NCBI GenBank assembly: GCA_030407315.1
Contig: JALQPE010000329.1
Span: 1 to 43,409, forward strand
Direction of reading: 5' to 3'
Source of the DNA: Asparagopsis taxiformis
Taxonomy: Eukaryota; Rhodophyta; Florideophyceae; Bonnemaisoniales; Bonnemaisoniaceae
DNA: 43,409 nt
Below the pieces are notes generated by a model. The model did not search any database. It was given only the letters and a program-made list of their open reading frames with translations, and was not told the origin of the DNA. Made by a program: the position numbers and the translations under genes. Below, in pieces: positions 8,941 to 18,706 of the stretch; positions within the stretch are counted from its first letter, which is position 1; every line of letters starts with the position of its first letter.

Positions 8941-10384
8941 TGCGTCGATTTATTCTTCTCCTTTGTCGTCCCTGAGGTACGCTTGTCATTCTTGAGCCAG
9001 AATTCATCCGCAACATTGCCGCATTCGTTCGTGTTTCTGCTGCAATATGCTGTATTCTCGTATTTTCGAGTACTGGTACGATCAGACCATCGTCGCGCTG
9101 GGATTCTAGCGCTGGTTTGTAGCCTTCCCATATGGTTGTTCGCGACAGGTGGGGATATTTGGCATGGGTTTCCTCTACCTTTAGAAGTGTGTAAAGGCGG
9201 CGGAGTACGACTTCCATCCATGGACAAGCCAATATCGCTGCTGAGGGTGAGGGGTACTGCATCAACGTGAGGTGGATCGCTCTGGCATGCGTCAATGCTT
9301 CGAGCTCGATTTGCTCTGGATGTTGTTGGTTTTGCCAATATGGACGAGAGCGCACGTATGTTTCCACCGTCTGTCCGTGCTTTATGAAATTGTACAGAAT
9401 TGACGGGCCTAGAATTTCGGTGACAGCCAAGGACACCGGTGTTGTGCCATGCGTTGGATAAAATGGGATCTGAGACGGAAGCCGCACAGCGCTCTTCCGC
9501 CCCCCGTGAAAATCCATTCCTTCCAGTTGCTGAGCAGGGGTCGCCGAGAGTGGAACCCCGCCAATGGAGGGCGTGCTTTCGTCGATTCGAATAGGGAGTG
9601 TGCCATTAGTATAGTTAGGAGCATAAGTCGGGTGTACCGAGGTCGGATTATTATTATCAAGCTTCGACTGCAGATTATCACACTTTTCCTCCTGAAGTAC
9701 TAATAAATCGTTGACTGCATTCACCTTCCAAGCGAGTGCGGTGGATAGGTTTGCCATTGCAGCGCGCTCGGAGTTACCCCCAGTGAGTATCGGAAGGTTG
9801 TCTCTAGCGTGCCGCGCCGAATGAATTAGGGATTCTAAATGTGCCGGGTTACTCTCCGAGAGGTTTTGGAGTTCAATTGGTGTCATCTCCATTATCTTTT
9901 CAAAATCTCTCTCGTGGTCTGCATCGGATCTCTGGCGATTAGTCCGCTGTCGAGATTCATCTCGGATTCTCAGTATCGATTCAAGTGGATTGGATATGTT
10001 TAAGGGAAATTTCTGCTGTACCGAGGGCGGTACAGTGTGGTATAGACTAGTCAGCTGCTCACTTGTGAGGCTGAGAAAATGTGATACGTCAGTTGTACTT
10101 ATGGTCGAATAGTGTAGAGGTGGGTTAGATGTAGGAACTGGGGATGGATTCCCAGCGCTGTTTCCCCCGGTAGACGCTTCGCCGGGTCCTGCAGTTCCTG
10201 GATCCAAACGTTGCCTCGATGCAGGCCTTTCCACTCCCTCAGTAAACCTTGGGTATCTTCGAGCTGCTCCAGATCTTGCAGGGCCGGCTTGACCAGGCGT
10301 AGGTACCATTGCGTTAACTGCTGGGGGCGGAAATGATCGAAATAGTGTTCTTTCGCCGGCACTGAAAGTTGCTGCGCTTCTCAA
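8753..10384 (-). CDS. Gag-like protein of the DIRS-like element
   Basis: This 543-residue frame lies first in the element, where DIRS/Ngaro elements carry Gag. It has a Pro/Gly/Ala-rich N-terminus, then a charged, probably helical stretch (about 115-240, including RQRSDADHERDFEKIMEM). A second conserved-looking block follows at about 300-420, containing GPSILYNFIKHGQTVETYV. No CCHC zinc knuckle or protease motif is visible. The assignment rests on position, strand and length, not on a sequence match. Its last 60 residues may be out of frame (see 8461-8940). Confidence 0.55.
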   Translation of the reverse strand: MRSAATFSAGERTLFRSFPPPAVNAMVPTPGQAGPARSGAARRYPRFTEGVERPASRQRLDPGTAGPGEASTGGNSAGNPSPVPTSNPPLHYSTISTTDVSHFLSLTSEQLTSLYHTVPPSVQQKFPLNISNPLESILRIRDESRQRTNRQRSDADHERDFEKIMEMTPIELQNLSESNPAHLESLIHSARHARDNLPILTGGNSERAAMANLSTALAWKVNAVNDLLVLQEEKCDNLQSKLDNNNPTSVHPTYAPNYTNGTLPIRIDESTPSIGGVPLSATPAQQLEGMDFHGGRKSAVRLPSQIPFYPTHGTTPVSLAVTEILGPSILYNFIKHGQTVETYVRSRPYWQNQQHPEQIELEALTHARAIHLTLMQYPSPSAAILACPWMEVVLRRLYTLLKVEETHAKYPHLSRTTIWEGYKPALESQRDDGLIVPVLENTRIQHIAAETRTNAAMLRMNSGSRMTSVPQGRQRRRINRRNGEERTAEDLRPEGGIRTDDGRFLDPDVPNISPIFYPARWYRYACNESTRLFVQWKEIANCH

Positions 10385-10891
10385 GGCATATGGTATCGAT
10401 CTGACGAGTAGAGCAAGCCTCGGATGGAGGATGGGGTAGTGCGTGAACCGCCGGCGCTGCTCGGTGGCCGAGCTATACAGCCGCTAGCATAGATCAATTT
10501 CTTGTCACATCCAATCTGTTCATGCGGAGCGCATACTGTACCGAAATACCATTCCATCCGCCAAATATTCGTTTCGAAGCTTGACGTTCCGAAGTTAAAA
10601 TACTTTCTGCGTGCCTTGAAAACCTATTATTTACAAATTTATGTTCATGTCTCACGACTGCACTGGCGACCGTTCTTTGGCGGGTGGCTCGAGCGGCGTG
10701 ATCGTCGAATTTAATCAGTGCGTACGTCTCCAGATGTTTGGGTTTTTGTTCGACTGACCCGAGTCGGGGTTGTCGAGGCTCGTCCTGCTTGAAGTCTACC
10801 AGGTTTGGAATCAGCCGTACAAGTATTTCCAATTTTCCACCATTGCTCTCAGACCATCATGCGGTCGATTGAGTGCGAAACGATTTGACCG
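10385..10891. other. Intergenic between the DIRS-like element and Copia-B; no gene seen
   Basis: This stretch should hold the upstream terminal repeat of the DIRS-like element. A 112-residue minus-strand frame (10494-10832) has no motif and is probably noise. Copia-B inserted at its right edge, marked by AGCGT at 10892-10896. Confidence 0.5.
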
Positions 10892-10896
10892 AGCGT
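10892..10896. repeat. Copia-B target-site duplication, left copy
   Basis: AGCGT directly precedes the LTR and is repeated at 16035-16039 directly after the other LTR. Five base pairs is the usual copia target duplication. Confidence 0.92.
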
Positions 10897-11214
10897 TGTC
10901 AAAGTCCGTCGAATTGAAGTTGCTAGTTGCAGCGGTGCCACTGTGCTAGTTCTTTTAATTGCAAGCGGTTGGTGCTAGAGAGTATTTATACTACTTGTAA
11001 CAAGTGATTTTGGTTATAGAGAGAGAACAGATTGGCAGAGATATACTCGAAGGTTCGAATGAACTCGAGAGTGTGATAGAGGGTTGAACATAAGAGTTAC
11101 GATATCGATAGTCTTGTCATGTGTAGTGAAATTTGCTAAGGTACGAATTCCATTAATGGAACGTGAGTGTACTGTAATCACTCTGGTGCACCGTGACAAA
11201 TTCCACATCCGACA
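10897..11214 (-). repeat. Copia-B 3' LTR (318 bp)
   Basis: Identical to 15717-16034. On the plus strand it begins TGTCAAAG and ends CCGACA; on the element's own strand it begins TGTCGGATG and ends TTTGACA, giving TG...CA ends. It is the 3' LTR because the polyprotein on the minus strand points towards it. It contains the same TATAAATA box as its partner (10983-10990). Confidence 0.96.
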
Positions 11215-11223
11215 TTCCCCCTC
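11215..11223 (-). promoter_or_regulatory. Copia-B polypurine tract
   Basis: On the element's strand GAGGGGGAA ends exactly at the first base of the 3' LTR, the position and composition of the plus-strand DNA primer. It overlaps the stop codon region of pol. Confidence 0.8.
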
Positions 11224-14200
11224 ACGGTGCAGGAGGTGTAATTTGCAGTACTTGTCGATGTTGTGCAAATGTAGTACCAACCAAAGCCTTTGTAAATGAG
11301 TCCGCCTTATTCGTCGCAGATGGAGTGTAGCTGACTTGAACATCTTTCTTCTGGATGTGTTCCTTAACGAAATGATATCGGATTCCAACATGTTTGACAT
11401 TGCGTAATCCCTGTACCTCCTTTGTCCATGCTATGCTTCCCAGGTTGTCCTGATAGATGTTAGTTGCACTCACCTGCTTGATACCAATTTCACTGAGAAA
11501 ACCACGAATCTATATGACCTGGCGCACACATTCAGACAATGCATTGAACTCTGCCTCAGCTGTAGACAATGCTGTAGTAGTCTGTAGTCGAGATGCCCAC
11601 CATATCGGCATATCATTCACAGTGATGACGATTCCACTGCGTGACCTTCTTTTGTGAAGATCCCGAGCCCAGTCAGAGTCCGACCATGCCTCAAGGATGG
11701 CCTTTCCGTTCTTTCCATCAATCCTGATTCCCCATGACGAAGTGGCAATCAAATATTTCACAACTTGCTTCATCATTCTCCAGTGCTTTTGCTCAGGTGC
11801 TGATTGGTACTTTCCGAGCATAGAAACAGCTGAGGCAATATCAGGTCGTGTGCGAGTAGATAGGTACAGCATTGCACCCAATACTTCTGCGTATGGAACG
11901 TTTAACATTTCCATCTTAGATTGTTCGGAGCGTTCTTGTTTTGGATCGTATAGGACATGTCCACTGGGTAATGGCGATTTGGCAGGGTTAGCATTGCACA
12001 TATTTGCAGTTTGTATGATCTTATGTGCTAATGCAATCTGTGATATGTGATATCCTGTAGTGGTATTCATCACCCGAACCCCAAGGAAAAACTCGCTGGC
12101 TCCAAGGTCCGTTATATTGAACCGTCTTGCAAGATCCTTCTTCACAACACTGAGTAGACTATCACTTCCAAACAGGGCCAGATCATCAACATATGCCAGT
12201 ATGATATCAAATCCGAACGATTCAGAACGAATAAAGATGCATTCATTGGCTTTAATAGGCCTGAAATGAATGGAACGCAGAACTGCAGTGAGCTCTTGAT
12301 ACCAAAGCTTCGGTGCCTGCCTTAGGCCATATAAAGACTTGTACAACTTAACAGTTGAGCCATTTGCACTTGTTATCCCAATAATAGATGGTAGCTTGAG
12401 CCAAATAGACAGTGTGTCCGGAAGTTTCGCATATAGAAAGGCGGATTGGATGTCTAAGTGACATCTAGACCATCCGAATGCAGCTGCCAGAGTGAGTAAT
12501 AACCTGAACAGCTCAAAGCATGCAACAGGTGCGTATAGATCTGCATAATTTTCATTGTAGAGACGCTGAAGATTCCCCCTGGCCACAAGTCTGGCCTTGA
12601 AGCGCGAAGGTTTTCCCATCGCATCCCTCTTCAACTTCAGAATAATTCCAGATGGCAGTATATTTGCAGGTTGTTTCACTGGGTTGTCTAATGGCTCTGA
12701 ATGCCATGTACCTGCCTTCTGCAATGAGTTGAATTCCTCTTCAATTGCTTTGATCCAATGTTCACGCTCTGGTGATGAAAGCGCTTCTTGCACTGTAGGT
12801 TCATCACATGTTGTGATCATTTGTGGCAATGCTGTCGCTGCTCTCATATCATACGTGTCAAATTCATTGGTTTCTTCTCCTGAGAGCTGTGCATCGTCCT
12901 CATTGGAAGGAAATAGATCTGTGATTGTCACAGTATTATCCTCACATTGATTTGATAGATCACTGTGACTGCCATCATCAGTATCATGACTTCTGGCATT
13001 GTGTATGGACTCAGGCTCTATGATTTCATCATCATCAGAAGCATCATTTTCGTTTGTATCAGTAGTATTTTCTGATGACGACTCTTCTGTGTAGCTAGGT
13101 ATATAGAATTCCTGCTCCACATCGGAGTCGCTCCCGTCAGGAACCAGACTGTTGTCTGTGTTCAGTAAACCAAGTCCAGGGAACTCCAACTCATTAAATT
13201 GAACATGTTTGGTTACATGGACTCCATTACCACAGAGTATCTTGTATATACCGCCCTTGACGTGTCCAAGGTTGATGCCATGGATTGCACGAGATTCAAA
13301 CTTGCCTAGGCGCTTCTTGTTAGGAGCAAAAAATGCCTTGCATCCAAATGGACGTATATGCTTGATGTGTGGATTAGTCACTCCAAATAGTCTTTCATAG
13401 GGTACTTGCTTAGTTGAAGCATGTGTCATTCCATTTTTGCATTGACAGGCATGTTCAAGTGCTTCACTCCAGAAAGAGAGAGGAAGATTTGACTCAATAA
13501 GTACTGATCGTACAGCAGACAGCAAAGCACCTTGGCTTCTTTCCACAAGTCCACTAGAGGCAGGCGTGTACGGTGAAGCCGTGTGTATAATAACACCTTT
13601 CTCTTGCAGTTCTCTTTGGACAGGAAAGAATTCTGATCCGCCATCAGTGTGTAATACACGCACATATGTCCCTGACTGTCTTTCAAATATAGCAACAGAG
13701 CGCAATAGTGTGCTAGATGTTTCCCCTTTCGTCTTGAGTGGTATAGTTTCAATAAACCTTGAATATTCATCCACTATTGTCAAGAAATAGCGATGTCCTG
13801 AGCGCGATGGAGGAATAATTGGACCAACAAGGTCAGCATGGAGTGTTCCTGGGGAACATTCCTTGGTAATGCTTCCGTCATATTTACGCCGGAACTTTCC
13901 TCCAGTGCATGGACTGCATTTAATAACATCTCCAGAGACTGGTGGTAGTTTTCCAGATTGTATCATACGCTTGATATCTTGTAGTGATCCAAAGTGGGCC
14001 AATCGTTTGTGCCACACTTGCTCATAGCTAGAATTGCCATTCTCATCGAGAGTATAGTTTTCATTGCAGCTTGGGGGGTTTCCAATCCGGGACAAATCGA
14101 TTTGATCCAAGTCGATGTCATTGACATCCACTTCGGTATCACTATTACTTGGGTTTGTACTGTCGGAAGAGATACTTTCACATGCAGTATCAGTAGTTTG

Positions 14201-15580
14201 GGTTGCTGTGTCACTCTCATTATCACTGTCACTTGCGTTACGAAAAGGAATGAGTGACTGTTTTCGCGTTTGTTGGCGTGTTACCACTGCCATGGCTGCT
14301 TTCACGTTATCATCTTCATTATTTTCAATCGCACTACATGATGCGCCAATCTCTTCTGTACCTATGAAGTACAAGCCGTTGTTGTCACGATGGGCAATAC
14401 CAATAATTGAATTGCTGTTATCAACATCAATTAAAAACGCTTTCTTCGCTGTAAATAGCACGGAGATTCCTTTGGCAGTTAGTGCTGGTATAGAGAGGAG
14501 ATCCATTGCCAGGCTTCTTGCTGCAAGAACGTTCGATAGTTCTATAGTTTCTGTACCTGTTGGTGTGCTCCATTGCACTGTACGAGATCCTGTGCGTTCT
14601 GCATTAATCTTTGAGTCATCTCCAAGGGATATAGGGACGTTGCATACAGAACTATTCTGTAAGACTTGAGATTCTTTCGTCATATGTGTTGTTGTGCCAG
14701 AGTCCAGCAACATACATGCATTTCCAACGACTGTAGTGCATGCTCTTGCCACTGCAACACGCACTTCCTTCTTCTTAGTATTTCTCTTATCTTTTGTAAC
14801 CGTATTTTCAAATGCAATTGGAGCACTTGGTGTATCCTTCAGCGCTTTCTCCTTAAGAGTGCTACTTCCACTTAAATTGAGACGATTTTTCGGATTATTC
14901 GGATTCAAGTAGCACTTTTTCGTTGAGTGCCCTCGGCGATCACAAATCTGGCACGCTGATTGAGTAATTGCATTTGCACGTTGCGGTTTTACCTTGTACT
15001 TGAGCGCACGCTGTTCTTCTATTAATCGTTGTGTTATATCCTCCCAATTGGCGCTTTCATCAGCCAGCGTTTTTATAGCGGCCGTGACTGGTGCCAACTC
15101 AGGAGCTTGCACAGATGCTACAAGGAGTGCGACAGCAAGCTCCTCTTGTAGTTTAGTATCCATTGACCTTAATTGTTCAATTAGTGCTTCCATCTTGTCA
15201 ACGTGTGACCCCATGTCCTTTTGCACATCATGAAATCGGAGCGATACAAGCTCAGTCATCTTTGATATACGTGAGGCGGTAGATCTAGAATCATAACGCT
15301 CATCAAGCTTCTTGAGCATTTGAAATGGCCTACCAACGACAGATCTGATAACACGTAGTGGTTTATCATTGAGAGCATGAATGATTATGTGACTGGCCTT
15401 CTTCTGAGAAGTATCAAAAGACTTCTTCTTCGGGCTGTCTTCTTCATATGGGTTTGAGTCATGTATCAGCGTTTCAGTGAGATCCTTTGCCTCACATGCT
15501 GCTTCGACTCTTATTTTCCACAGGCGGTAGTCACCGTTCTCATCAAAAGGTTTGATGCGTATTTTCTCTTCTTCAGCCAT
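11222..15580 (-). pseudogene. Copia-B Gag-Pol polyprotein with a single in-frame TAG
   Basis: One frame of 1452 sense codons is interrupted only at codon 1357 (TAG, 11510-11512). In order: Gag with CCHC knuckle CQICDRRGHSTKKC (210-223); retropepsin MLLDSGTTTHM (D293); integrase HHCC (HKRLAHF to CSPC, 524-558) and D583, D646, E680; RT DIQSAFLYAKL (near 1043) and AYVDDLALFG (near 1130); RNase H WSDSDWARD (near 1300) and ALSTAEAEF. After the stop the same frame continues IRGFL, then YQDNLGSIAW and ADSFTKAL, to a stop at 11222. The context CVRQVI-stop-IRGFL suggests a Trp TGG changed to TAG, since CVRQVIW-like strings are common in copia. Readthrough cannot be excluded. Confidence 0.93.
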
Positions 15581-15702
15581 TGCAATTCTATTGTTTCTGG
15601 CACTGTTTCGAAGATTGATTGCACTGTTGGAGGGCCTTGTGGATGGAAGTATAATCTTGGATTATAAACGAATGTTGAGCACAATAGCGAATCGGTTCGG
15701 CT

Positions 15703-15716
15703 CTGGGCCCATAACC
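15703..15716 (-). promoter_or_regulatory. Copia-B primer-binding site for a half initiator tRNA-Met
   Basis: The plus strand reads CTGGGCCCATAACC, which matches the anticodon arm of eukaryotic initiator tRNA-Met including its CAT anticodon. On the element's strand the complement directly follows the 5' LTR. Drosophila copia is known to prime reverse transcription with a 5' half of initiator tRNA-Met cut in the anticodon loop, and this site has the position and sequence needed for the same mechanism. Confidence 0.85.
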
Positions 15717-16034
15717 TGTCAAAGTCCGTCGAATTGAAGTTGCTAGTTGCAGCGGTGCCACTGTGCTAGTTCTTTTAATTGCAAGCGGTTGGTGCTAGAG
15801 AGTATTTATACTACTTGTAACAAGTGATTTTGGTTATAGAGAGAGAACAGATTGGCAGAGATATACTCGAAGGTTCGAATGAACTCGAGAGTGTGATAGA
15901 GGGTTGAACATAAGAGTTACGATATCGATAGTCTTGTCATGTGTAGTGAAATTTGCTAAGGTACGAATTCCATTAATGGAACGTGAGTGTACTGTAATCA
16001 CTCTGGTGCACCGTGACAAATTCCACATCCGACA
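15717..16034 (-). repeat. Copia-B 5' LTR (318 bp)
   Basis: Identical to 10897-11214. As the 5' LTR it should carry the promoter for the genomic RNA. A leader of 136 bp separates it from the polyprotein ATG at 15580. Confidence 0.96.
15803..15810 (-). promoter_or_regulatory. TATA box in the Copia-B 5' LTR
   Basis: The element's strand reads TATAAATACT here, a consensus TATA box well inside the LTR and pointing towards gag-pol. The same box is in the 3' LTR. Confidence 0.6.
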
Positions 16035-16039
16035 AGCGT
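16035..16039. repeat. Copia-B target-site duplication, right copy
   Basis: AGCGT directly follows the LTR and matches 10892-10896. Removing one LTR-bounded element and one AGCGT restores the empty site. Confidence 0.92.
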
Positions 16040-18147
16040 TCGGTAACAGGACTGCAGATTATGTTTTGTCATCGTTGATGCGCTTTTTGCTCGGAAAACG
16101 GTGGACGCGCAGCGCGATGCTATGCAGGATGGATTGCTAAAAATCTTCCGAAGCACCGGGTGTACGATTAGGGTGTCATCCAGATGTTTCGTTTGAATGT
16201 GTTCGGTGTCCGTATTGCAGACGCCAGCGAAACATTGATATGAGCAATTTACAACGGGAAGAAGCTTGGTGCAGTTGGTCGATGAATGGGTTCAACAAGC
16301 GTAGCGTGCGCCATTCATAATGGAGCAGGAGGAGAAGCAACAGCGGTGAATGCCATGTCCACTCATTGAGATGGCCACCACTGCTGAGAGTGGAGACCTC
16401 GTGATGGTCGGTGTGATGGCCCAGCACTGGCGATAAGTGCGACGAACTCGAGGGGGGTAGGTGCGCCATTGCGTTGTTCCCAATGAGAAGAGGCTGCTGA
16501 TACGTGATGGCAGTGCTGATGCTATGGAAAGAAGCCAGTCGATGTATTGGCGTCGCGGTGTATTTCCGACGTAGAATGCGTATCGCAACTGCCGTCCGGC
16601 AGATGAACTAAAATGAATGAATGTAATATTTACTTGCCTGCCGACATTGCAATTTTCCACTTGCGCTACAACCGTCGACTCGATTCAAGTCCAATCACAG
16701 CACGGCTGATGGGAAGAAACTAGACTACATGAACTGTCATCGGCTTGTAGAGTCCGAGGCGGGTGCTCATTTGATGTAAGCAAAGCAGCGCAACTCGATA
16801 AATCTGCACTCGAATGCACTTTTTATTTCACATCAACCGCCGCACTCTGTGCGAGTTGCTCAGATGTGTGTTCTCTATGTACCTCCACGCCGCGTCGCAC
16901 TTCATTATCGAGCCAAGCTGCGTCTCGGCAGGTTGCCATTGCCATTATTCACACACAGCTGCCGTATTCCAACTAAACTACCCATCCTCAACCATCCCCG
17001 AGTAGCTCGACAGCTTCCTCCAATTTTCCTCACAGTAACTTGCATGCTTCCTCCCTCCTATCTCCCACCACAAACCAACCGTATGCAATTTCGCTCAGTC
17101 CAACACCACTATATCGTACCCTCCAGTACCCTTCATACGTGCTACCCCCATTCCTCCCTTCACGCCAACTCGCCGTCACAGTCCCATCGCCATTTTCGTC
17201 AAACCAATGCACGAACAATATCCATTCATACTACCCTCTTTGCGTCCGCCATGCCTTGTTCGCGAACTCCTGCAAACCATCGCACACCTAGAATCCGACA
17301 TTTCAAAGGTTTCTAGCGTCGTCTGGCATTCAGCGCCACCTTCGCAGCATGAGACGCCGAGTTTCTCGGCTGCAGCGAGCGCTTCGCAACGAAACGAAGG
17401 ATGATGATAGGGAAATGAAATACCGCCTGTTACGCAGCGATAATCCGGCTTCTCACATCCCCTATCGAGGAGGCGGAACAGTTATCGTGGTGTATGGAAA
17501 TCGATGTGGGCAGGAGAGTACAGCGAGATTTGGGAGACTGGCATAGAGGTTTGGGACACCTATGGTTGGTAGGGGTTGCGCACAGTGCAGGATGCAGGTG
17601 TTTAAGGAACGGGCGGGAGAGCAGTGGCGGGAGTGGAGTTGGCTGCGGATGGAGTGAGTTTGGCAAGTGTGGGCGTTGAAGGAAAGAACGGTGGAATGTT
17701 CGCGCGCGCTCGAGGTGGTGTTACGACGAGCGTTTTGTTTGTGAGAAAGAGATGTTGGGGCAGCAATGGAACGAGAGTTGAGGCGACGAGCGACACGTGT
17801 ACAACGTGCGGATGTGAGCGCAGTAAATTCTGAGATACACGTGTGCTCGCTCATGCCAATTACGTATTTCACACGTATCAAGTTTCTCCTTGTCACACCA
17901 GAGATATTCCGCAGGACGGACACTTGTTCATATGTGACAGGCCGGGCAGTGGTAGAATTCCACGTGTACGACTTGAGAATATGGCTGGCTACGTCTCGGC
18001 CCGAGATTTTCTGGTTGTGATGTGATGTGCACCGTGAACGGCACACGACACGGGACGTACTGAGTGACGTCAGCCTAGAAAAACAATCGGCTCACACGGC
18101 ACTTTGACTGGGGCAGGCCGACTAACGACACCACCGATGCCTTCGCC
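16040..18147. other. 2.1-kb stretch without a convincing gene
   Basis: All frames here are under 200 codons and none has a domain motif. The longest, 17462-18046 minus (194 codons), is rich in Ser, Arg, Thr and His with no pattern and no start context. About 16960-17300 the plus strand is strongly C/T-rich, similar to the DNA just before the NB-ARC gene. It could be a promoter or UTR remnant. Nothing else is seen. Confidence 0.5.
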
Positions 18148-18152
18148 GGCTT
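18148..18152. repeat. Copia-C target-site duplication, left copy
   Basis: GGCTT precedes the LTR and is repeated at 24383-24387 after the other LTR. Confidence 0.9.
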
Positions 18153-18642
18153 TGTCGTAAGCACTGCCTTTCAGCGAGAGGTCACTATCGGACGGCGGTC
18201 CAAGCCCCCGTATGTTACCCGATAGCAACGTATGGTAAACAGACCAGGTCAGTTGTCACACTCCAAATAGAATGTTAGCAAGCGGTAGCGTAGTCAGCGA
18301 GCGAGCTGTGGACGAGCAGGCGCGTGCGTGGGACCGGCAAAGGGGAGCGCGGAACTGCGACAGGAAGGCGTGGAACGTTTGGAAAGTTTGTCGAGAATGG
18401 AAGAGCAACAGCGACGCAACCTTTGGGTTGAACCGCGTTATTTACTCTATAATTCCATAATCTCTTATCTGGAAAGTAGAGCGGTAAAGGGGATGGCGGG
18501 TAGATATAGTAACCTACACAAGCGAGCGACTCACCGACGGCTGGCTCTCCCGGACGGCGGGTCGAGCGAATTACAGTAGATAACTGCGACACGGACCTTA
18601 CAGCTAGGTCCATTGATCCGGATCGGTCGCGAGATATCGTCA
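18153..18642 (-). repeat. Copia-C 3' LTR (490 bp)
   Basis: Identical to 23893-24382. On the element's strand it begins TGACGATATC and ends TACGACA. Short open frames inside it are duplicated in the partner and are not genes. Confidence 0.95.
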
Positions 18643-18650
18643 CTCCCCCC
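18643..18650 (-). promoter_or_regulatory. Copia-C polypurine tract
   Basis: GGGGGGAG on the element's strand ends at the first base of the 3' LTR, as expected for the plus-strand primer. Confidence 0.8.
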
Positions 18651-18706
18651 ATTCGCGAGGGGTTGGTCGCGGAGGTACTAATCATCTACCGGCATACTAC
18701 AATCTA

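Larger units (their letters stand above)
5180..10384 (-). mobile_element. DIRS/Ngaro-like tyrosine-recombinase retrotransposon
   Basis: On the minus strand the order is Gag-like frame, RT, RNase H, tyrosine recombinase. This is the hallmark of DIRS-order retrotransposons, which integrate by a tyrosine recombinase instead of a DDE integrase. Only about 100 bp separate RNase H from the recombinase, so there is no room for the DAM-like methyltransferase of DIRS and PAT; Ngaro elements also lack it. The frames overlap or shift at about 8940-8460 and 7500, which suggests a decaying copy or heavy use of frameshifting. The inverted or split direct terminal repeats expected at the ends were not found, so the given limits are those of the coding region only. 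Confidence 0.8.
10897..16034 (-). mobile_element. Copia-B: complete, very young Ty1/copia retrotransposon
   Basis: The element has two 318-bp LTRs that match at every base when read line by line, flanked by the 5-bp direct repeat AGCGT. Between them is one polyprotein frame on the minus strand with Gag zinc knuckle, protease, integrase, RT and RNase H. A primer-binding site abuts the 5' LTR and a polypurine tract abuts the 3' LTR. Identical LTRs mean the insertion is recent or was recently converted. The only visible coding defect is a single TAG in the RNase H region. The total length of 5138 bp is normal for copia. Confidence 0.97.

Noticed and set aside
3853..10896. Terminal repeats of the DIRS-like element
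   Set aside because: No shared or inverted segments could be confirmed by eye between the two flanks.
17462..18046. 194-codon minus-strand frame
   Set aside because: Low-complexity Ser/Arg/Thr/His composition, no domain, and overlapping open frames on the other strand of equal quality.
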